Assembly (NCBI GenBank): GCA_032622095.1
Contig: CP136067.1
Coordinates: 178,902,556-178,966,555, forward strand
Source: Siphonodentalium dalli
Taxonomy: Eukaryota > Mollusca > Scaphopoda > Gadilida > Siphonodentaliidae
DNA length: 64,000 nt
Direction: 5' to 3'
Shown: positions 56,315 through 64,000 of the stretch, in pieces
Layout: every line of letters starts with the position of its first letter
How positions within the stretch are numbered: position 1 is the stretch's first letter
Translations under genes and position numbers: made by a program
Notes under the pieces: generated by a model
What the model was told of the DNA's origin: nothing
What the model saw: the letters and a program-made list of their open reading frames with translations, nothing else
Databases searched by the model: none

Positions 56315-58500
56315 TGTACAGCATTTCCGCCACACGCAGTTCAGATTTTATGAAATGGGGTCAGAACGGGTCACGAAATAGAGACCGCCCTGACCCAATT
56401 TATCAAAATCTGAACTGCGTGCGGCGGAAATCATGTACAGAATTGCCTGCCCCCGTCTGTGATATCGAAATCACGAAGAGTTAGGCCGTGATACTTTCTC
56501 GTCACCAATTTTAATGGAGTAATATATGAAATTTCGGGGTCCCGTCTCTATTTCGTGACCCGTCCTGACCCCATTTCTTAAAATCTGAACTGCGTGTTGC
56601 GGACATCCTGTACAGAATTGCCTACCCTGCTTGTTTTGTCGAAATCACGAAGCGTAAGGCCGTGATACTTACTCGTCACACATTTTAATGGCATTATATG
56701 TAAATTTTCGGGGTGCCGCTCTATTTTGTGACCCGTCCTGACCCAATTTAAAAAAATCTCAACTGCGTGTGGCGGAAATCCTGTATAGAATTGTCTGCCC
56801 TGCCTGTGTTTTCAAAATCACGAAGAATACGGCCGTGATACTTACTCGTCGCCACATTAAATGGCGTAATATGTGAATTTTCGGGGTCCCGACTCTATTT
56901 CGTGACCCGCCCTGACCCAATTTCTGAAAATCTGAACTGCGTGTGGCGGAAATCCTGTATAGAATTGTCAGCCCTAATTGTGTTGTCGAAATCACGAAAA
57001 GTAAGGCCGTGATACTTACTCGTCACACATTTTAATGGCGTAATATATGAATTTTCGGGGTGCCGACTCTATTTCGTGACCCGTCCTGACCCAATTTAAA
57101 AAATCTCAACTGCGTGTGGCTGAAATCCTGAATAGAATTGTCTGCCCTGCTTGTGTTTTAAAAATCACGAAGAATACGGCCGTGATACTTACTCGTCGCC
57201 ACATTAAATGGCGTAATATGTGAATTTTCGACTCTATTTCGTGACCCGCCCTGACCCAATTTCTGAAAATCTGAACTGCGTGTGGCGGAAATCCTGTACA
57301 GAATTGTCAGCCCTGCCTGTGTTGTCGAAATCACGAAGAGTAAGGCCGTGATACTTACTCGTCACCACATTAAATGGCGTAATATATGAATTTTCGGGGT
57401 CCCGTCTCTATTTCGTGACCCGTCCTGACCCCATTTCTTAAAATCTGAACTGCGTGTGGCGGAAATCCTGTACAGAATTGCCTGTCCTGCCTGTGTTGTC
57501 GAAATCACGAAGAGTAAGGCCGTGATTCTTACTCGTCACACATTTTAATGGCGTAATATGTGAATTTTCGGGGTCCCGTCTCTATTTCGTGACCCGTCCT
57601 GACCCAATTTCTAAAAATCTCAACTGCGTGTGGCGGAATTCCTTTACAGAATTGTCTGCCCCGCATGTGTTGTCAAAATCACGAAGAGTACGGCCGTGAT
57701 ACTTACTCGTCGCCACATTAAATGGCGTAATATGTGAATTTTCGGGGTCCCGACTCTATTTCGTGACCCGCCCTGACCCAATTTCTGAAAATCTCAACTG
57801 CATGTGTCGGAAATCCTGTACAGAATTGTCTGCCCTGCCTGTGTTGTCGAAATCACGAAGTGTAAGGCCGTGATACTTACTCGTCACCACATTAAATGGC
57901 GTAATATATGAATTTTCGAGGTCCCGACTCTATTTCGTGACCCGTCCTGACCCCATTTCTTAAAATATGAACTGCGTATGGCGGAAATCCTGTACAGAAT
58001 TGTCTGCCCTGTCTGTGCTGTCGAAATCACGAAGAGTAAGGTCGTGATACTTACTCGTCGCCACTTTAAATGGCGTAATATATGAATTTTTCGGGATCCC
58101 GACTCTATTTCGTGCCCCGTCCTGACCACATTTCTTAAAATCTCAACTGCATGTGGCGGAAATCCGGTTTGAAATGGTTCACAGTGGCTACGTTGTCAAT
58201 ATCACGACCAGTAATACCGTGATACTTACTCGTCGCCACATTAAATGGCGTAATATATGAATTTCCGGGGTCCCGTTCTGATCCCATTTCTTGAAATCTG
58301 AACTGCTTGTAGCGGAAATCCTGTTTGCTATGGTTCACTATGACTGCGTTATCAAAATCACGACGAGTTATGCCGTGATATTTACTCGTCGCCACTTTAA
58401 ATGGCGTAATATGTGTATTTTCCGGGTCACGACACTAGTTCGTGAACCGGTCGGGCCACATTTCTCAAAACTGCACGTGTTGGGAATACTGTTTGGAATG
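56315..58500. repeat. Satellite array, unit about 174 bp, about 12 copies
   Basis: Units marked by CTGAACTGCGTGTGGCGGAA, GAAATCACGAAGAGTAAGGC and TCTATTTCGTGACCC recur near 56411, 56584, 56758, 56934, 57107, 57274, 57444, 57617, 57793, 57967, 58142 and 58299. The first about 100 bp (56319-56430) include an inverted partial unit. Long frames on the minus strand are repeat artefacts. Confidence 0.93.
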
Positions 58501-58809
58501 TGACCATGCAAGCAGATAAAAGTGTTCCGTCCTCTTATACCTATACAAACTAAATTTCAAATGGATATCCCCATTACTCCACGGAATGCGCGTTCAATGT
58601 AAAGTGCTTGAAGGTCAAGATCACGCAGCACGAACTTGTCTGTAGCGTATAAATATTCCCCGGGTCAAAATAGTTCCACATACGAAGATTCAGCCTAATC
58701 GGTCAAACGGTTCTCGAGTTCTGAATTAGTATATAAAAATCGCAAATGTGTACGCCTGTACGCCTGTACGCCTGATAGCGTCGCGATTCACCTCGTGAAA
58801 AATCGTACC

Positions 58810-58852
58810 TCTATATATATATATATATAGCTATATATATATATATATATAG

Positions 58853-58903
<51 letters not shown>
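58810..58903. repeat. TA dinucleotide microsatellite
   Basis: Nearly pure TA repeats of about 90 bp, interrupted twice by a G or C, adjacent to the Helitron-like repeat. Confidence 0.95.
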
Positions 58904-58904
<1 letters not shown>

Positions 58905-59448
58905 TAGCCGATGAGCCCGACGTTGTCCGGGCTATTCAAAAACCAAATTTAAAGTCGATAGCTCTACCCAGCCCGAAATTTCAAGTCGATAGCTCTACCC
59001 GTTTCCGAGATCCGGTCTGCGCATGCGCGAAGCTGGCGTCGCACGGGCTCTGCGATCCGATAAAATTCGTATCCGGGGCAAGATACATGCACATACCAAA
59101 TTTCAAGTCGATAGCTCCACCCGTTTCCTATATCTCGTCTGCGCATGCGCGAAGCTGGCGTCGCACGGGCTCGGGAACCCGATAAAATTCGTATCCGGGG
59201 CAAGATACATTCACATAGCAAATTTCAAGTAGATAGCTCCACCCGTTTCCGAGATCTCGTCTGCGCATGCGCGAAGCGGGCGCCGCACGGGCTCGCCAAT
59301 ACGACAACATCCACCGCCTGGTCAAACTACACACACGTACCAAGTTTCGTCCCGATCGGTCGAGAATCGTAGATTTGTATAAATGACAGACAAACATACA
59401 TACAGACAAACAGACAAACAGACAGAGGTCTTCAAAATATATATGAGA
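58904..59448 (-). mobile_element. Helitron-like repeat F
   Basis: On the minus strand it starts TCTCATATATATTTTGAAG (59448), runs through TGTCTGTTTGTCTG, and ends with the hairpin GCCCGGACAACGTCGGGC, TCATCGG and CTAG (58907-58904) followed by T. Inside are three tandem units of about 123 bp with CTGCGCATGCGCGAAGCTGG. The same inner sequence occurs in inverted orientation in repeat A (37.79-37.99 kb), so both are one family. Confidence 0.72.
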
Positions 59449-59449
59449 T

Positions 59450-62400
59450 ATATATATAGGTTCCCGTGGTGGTTAACTTATATGCAAAATTTCAAATAAA
59501 TGGATCGAAAATGTCGCAGTACCCGCTCGGACAATGTTGCGTCCATGGAAGCACTGACATTCAACGTTCGACAATCTATTTCCAGTATAGCACAACAATA
59601 TCGTTTCCGATGTATAAATAACATAATGGAATACCAAACCATTTTAGATAAGTTATATGTAAATAATAGGGAAAAAAACCCAAAACAAAATATATTGATG
59701 TGCATGCCAAAATTGTCAAATTGAACGTATACATTCGGAGAACGTTAATGAACATAGTGTTACCTACCATATTTAGTTTTTTCCCAAGATGCTATCCGTT
59801 TGACGACGCGATACACCAAATATCAATTGGGCCCACAGTAATCGACGCGCTTCAGTGAACTTCAAAAGAATCAGGTATGCGTTAAATTTTACTTTAACCA
59901 ATAAAAACTATTGGGTTCCTGCGTCATGCGCGAATGGTTTTGAAATTAGTATAATATTCATACCCGACTACACCTTAGAAATATAGCATATATTATCACA
60001 TATATAACAAACAACGTCACCGTGTATACGATCAGAATAAGGAATCGTGGTATGCGTATTCCATGCAAGACGACACTGGTGTCACAAACGCGACGGACCG
60101 CAACATTAACACGCCATGACTAATCCTAAAGCGACACGATGTTGGTGGGGCTTACAGGTTTGCTCCATATTTGAATAACAAACCGTATTACATACATCGC
60201 TGTACATTAACACATCTATTTCTCTTGGTGTGATATAGCATTACAGCTAACTTCGTGCAATAGCCTTTCTCTGACAAGTAAAATTTCGACTTTCGGCTGA
60301 ACCAGCTGGCTTCTGATACTATTGGCCCGGGAGCTGTTAGGTACCCCTGCAATCCCAGACAGGAGTTAAAGTCACCCCACTCAATTTCTTCCTAAGTATG
60401 TCCCTCAACTTTTAAGCAATATTAACACGAACAAAAAAGAGGTCGAGTAGACACCAGACAAGATGGCGTCCAACATGGCCGCCGTTTTTCAGTTTTAAGT
60501 CATTTTGATGCAAATTATAAAGAGCAAATATTGTCAAATGTATCTATTTGTTTGAAGCTAAGACATAGTACCACCGTGTTTGGTCACAATTGGAACTCCC
60601 CGTACAAGATGGCCGCCAAAATGACCACCGTAAATTTAAAATATGACAATTTTTCTCTAATATCTTCTAGATCAGTTCGCGCTGCTTGGAACTGTTGAGA
60701 ATTGTGACTTTTTTTTATTTTTCATGTTAACTGGTCATATGAGCAATGAAATGCGCCATTTTTGAGGTCCCATCCCCTTCCAATCCCTCACAAATTTTAT
60801 TTCACAGAACGCGGTATAAAATTTCACCAAACATCACCATTGGGATTCTAGTCATATTTCAACAATAACTGAACAAAACTGTGCAATTTAAGTGAGGCAT
60901 ACCATTCCCTTTGAATATTTCAACACAACCGAACCAAAATTGTCACTTTGGCTCAAAATGGCCGTCAACATAGCAGCTACATTATGGAAAATGGTATATA
61001 TATATTGAACCAACGTGCCCTACAATCACTTAGAAGTTGACGTTGGTATATGAAATGGCTAATCTACATTCTATACATTGAAAACTAACATTTCTGATAC
61101 AAATAGGTTAGGTTAGTTGTTACTACTGTAACCACTGATATTACCAGAAATATTGGATTTTACTCTCACAAACTTGGACCATATTATTTTTAAGGATGCA
61201 ATATTTAATTTTTCTGTTTGCACACCGTTTTGGATTGTGGCCATGTTTGAAACGGGGAAATGACAGGGACCATAATATGTGGCTAGTCTGGCCCATTAGC
61301 ATCATAATTGATCACCTTAATACGGCATGGATGTCAAGATGGCAACCAAATACCAAAATTCATTGTATTTTGCTCTGTTTACTCTAACAGCATTTTCAAT
61401 GTGTGGTATGTGAATTATTTTGATTGATGCGCCAATTGAATAGTAAACATGTTAATTCATCAACTGACAACTACATATTCTACTATGGTGGTCACAGTAC
61501 CGTGTGAGACATGTCAAATTCATTTTAAAGTATGCAGTCAGTAATTTTGCCGAAATGTTTATTTGGGATTCTGGCCATGGTTTTGAAAGGAAATGGCCAG
61601 AACTTTAAAAAGGAACAGAGATGTACCATAATACGAGACTTTACTTCTGGTCCATTAGCATGAAAATTGTTCAGCTTAATGCAGGATGGATGTCAATATG
61701 GCAGCTAGTATTTTGCTCTATTTACTCTGATAGACGTATGCGAATTATTGTTTGACTAATGCGTCCCTACTACATACAAACGATCACAATTAAGTATATT
61801 ATCTGAACATTTCCAATGGGAACTATCGTCAATGTGTAATTAATTTGTAAAGAAAGGTTGTATGGGGCTAATGAATTGAACACAGCTGTCCATAATACAA
61901 TGATTCCTTGAACCGTCAGAGAAAGAGGTTTTCTGTCAAGACATTACACATTATATATTGAAAATAGTATACCGGTATCAATATGTATGGCATATTCGCC
62001 TTCTTATCTGTTTATTAGCATAATATATGGTGTGATTGCAAATCTACGGGAACGTCCAGCTGAATCGACGTGAAAATAGTGAAGTTTCTTCTGATACTAA
62101 TTTCATAACTCCGACAGAGTGGTGCCGAAACTGGTTTATATACGTTGGGTCAGCGTATGGAGATTCTCTTATCACATTTCCCTGTGTCAAAAGTTTTTGT
62201 AGTTCAAGGATGGAATTTGCCTCTGTACTCATCTAACTATTTCTATGGTGTTTTTGTGATTCTCAATATTAACAAAATGATTGAGGAATATATGAAGTCA
62301 ACTCTTTTTCTGGAACATCACATTCCATACTAATATGAAGAAAGAATGAAATGCCCCGTCGCTAATCATTGGACTCATGTTCCCTGACATGTTTGTATTG

Positions 62401-64000
62401 GTTTTCAGAAATCTTGTGGCCATGTTACATGTTGTTGTTCAAACACCAACAGTTCATTAATATGCTAGGTACTAGTACGTGTACGTTTGATAACATTAAT
62501 CGGGAGATGTAATTGTTATATCATTATGTCAGCAGTTTTCCATCGTCATTGCTTGATGCATACATGGGCATCTGCATGTGGATGTAAATCCGAATTTTAA
62601 TAACTTGTGCTGTCAGAAGTTGATAGCGTCTCGCCTCCAAGAGAGATAAACTATCAGTAGAGCAGATTTCAAAATTAACATAATATAATATAATGCAAAA
62701 TTAGCCGGGGTTTATGCTTATCAATGAAAAGCGAATATATCTCAATGCAAGTAACATGTAAAATGAACTGGGGATAGTGTGAGATGATACATACAGAAAG
62801 TTCATAGCACTGTAAAACAATTATTATCTGCTTAATCGATGAAATGTAAGGCGAATAAGAATGAATGCCGTAAGTTTCTCTGGTATATTTTTCATTTGCA
62901 GTTCATCCAACCCCACTATATCCACTAATCAAATCATGTGGACTTATGAGACTCTATTTCGAATGGCAGTAGCTCAATTGGTGATATATGCAAAGGTTGA
63001 TTACAAAGGAACGATACTGCAGGGATGTTTGATACTGCGAAATTATTAACTTCGCACACTGTCCGCTAATTGGAGACAATTTTGGAGTAATTATGGAAAC
63101 CTTAATTATTACCCGTACTCTGCCTTTGACTAACGGGACAGCCTGTTCCCCCGATAACCCGCACATTATCTGCTTATAATAGAACTTGTTTCAGGTAAAT
63201 AATCTGCATATAATCGCCTTTAATCATTTTGAGTCGATAATGTGCTGAAAATTGAGCATATTAGTCACATTATCGACTCATAATGTGTCAATTCTAAGCA
63301 GATTATGCGTGGACAATGACACAAATAAGCCAACTGACGACTGTTCATGTGTATGCTCTTTAACATGTGTTTTCAATGAGGCCCCCGCCATAAACGAAAT
63401 AACGGCTATGACTCCATTATCTGCTTATTTCATAATCAAATAATCACATTATATACCTATTTCACATCATAGGTCGATATGTGCGTATTTGCGCGAGGAT
63501 AAGTTGAATGGGACGTTCTTACTTCTACTATATATAGTAGATTATGTTAGCCAAACGCGAAAGCGTCACCAACCGCGACCTTATACAATATATATATTTA
63601 TCATATGACTCAATCATTATTTACGTTGGAAAGTATGTCATAAATCAATTTCATATGAATTACTAGTTCATATCACCTTTCGATAATTTGATTGTTTTGT
63701 TGACAAAAAGTGTGTTCTGATTGGCTGAATGGCAGCCGGGGCCGAGCCGCATTTCTAACTAAATGCAGGTCAAATTCGTGCGCGTCAATCAACGCGATGC
63801 CGAAATTCTCGCAATTATAATCTTGAAATATATAGTTTTGGACATTGTTATAGGATAAATAGAATATGTTATTCGTATTTATCTAATAAACATACGATAT
63901 AATGTCACAAACTGAGAACATAATAGCGCACTATATCTTCGCGTGCATATTATTTCTGCTAGTTACCAGGTGTAATTGGGCTTCCGGTGCAATGAAGTGG
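59450..64000. other. Intergenic, no gene seen; one hairpin
   Basis: None of the short frames shows a recognisable domain. AAGATGGCGTCCAACATGGC and AAGATGGCCGCC near 60.46 and 60.61 kb are short similar words only. A hairpin with 14-bp perfect arms (GAGTCGATAATGTG) lies at 63231-63281, inside a wider imperfect inverted repeat with ATCTGCATATAATC and its complement. Confidence 0.45.

Noticed and set aside
56759-58395. Series of similar minus-strand frames (78-86 codons)
   Set aside because: Each is one or two satellite units read in frame; the repetition is of DNA, not of a protein family.

Overview
The window looks like AT-rich nuclear DNA from a marine invertebrate, most likely a mollusc. 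This is inferred from a CR1/L2-type LINE, Penelope-type GIY-YIG and RT fragments, Helitron-like repeats, dense MITEs and satellites, introns with GT-AG borders, and TATA and AATAAA signals. No ordinary host gene can be supported with confidence; one ZAD-like zinc-finger exon near 54.6 kb is the only candidate. No tRNA, rRNA or CRISPR array was recognised.

The main object is an endogenous Polinton/Maverick-type (adintovirus-like) element covering at least 1.5-16.2 kb. On the plus strand it has an eight-exon, protein-primed family B DNA polymerase (3528-10196) with at least eight inactivating lesions. On the minus strand are two compact intronless blocks. Block 1 (16106-14846) holds the packaging ATPase, a conserved small basic protein and a small repeat protein. 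Block 2 (14618-10377) holds a BIR-RING IAP, a small membrane protein, a TATA-binding-protein homologue, a retroviral-type integrase with chromodomain, a minor-capsid-like protein, a small very basic protein and the F54H12.2-like capsid protein. Left of the polymerase lie a PC4-like gene (3111-2623) and a small two-exon gene (2051-1488). TATA boxes precede each predicted transcription unit and AATAAA signals follow three minus-strand units.

The most notable observation is that the element appears to carry its own TBP and a PC4-like coactivator alongside TATA promoters. This would be a self-encoded transcription-initiation module, together with an apoptosis inhibitor. The polymerase is broken, while most minus-strand genes keep full-length reading frames. 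No adenain-type protease and no clear terminal inverted repeats were found.

From 17.6 kb onward the window is a mosaic of repeats. It contains three copies of a MITE with paired internal palindromes (17.7, 40.5, 44.7 kb); a TAA-flanked MITE (18.4 kb); minisatellites (19.2, 20.2 kb); a 5'-truncated LINE (23.0-23.9 kb, minus); and two related Helitron-like repeats on the minus strand (24.7-27.6 and 28.2-30.5 kb), the second split by an ATT-flanked TIR element. Penelope fragments follow at 30.5-31.2 kb, then a LINE at 31.3-33.1 kb interrupted by a 4.0-kb foldback element with an 8-bp target duplication, two head-to-tail Helitron-like units (37.3-38.8 kb), and a tandem segmental duplication of about 4 kb (39.25-43.6 / 43.6-47.3 kb) that carries further Helitron-like units and TTAA-flanked piggyBac-type MITEs. 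Beyond that lie a 1.8-kb inverted-repeat element packed with a GCGCTTAAGCGC palindrome (48.8-50.6 kb), several tandem arrays (50.9-52.8 kb), a palindromic short-repeat cluster (55.7-56.2 kb), a ~174-bp satellite (56.3-58.5 kb) and one more Helitron-like repeat (58.9-59.4 kb). The last 4.5 kb holds nothing recognisable except a short hairpin.
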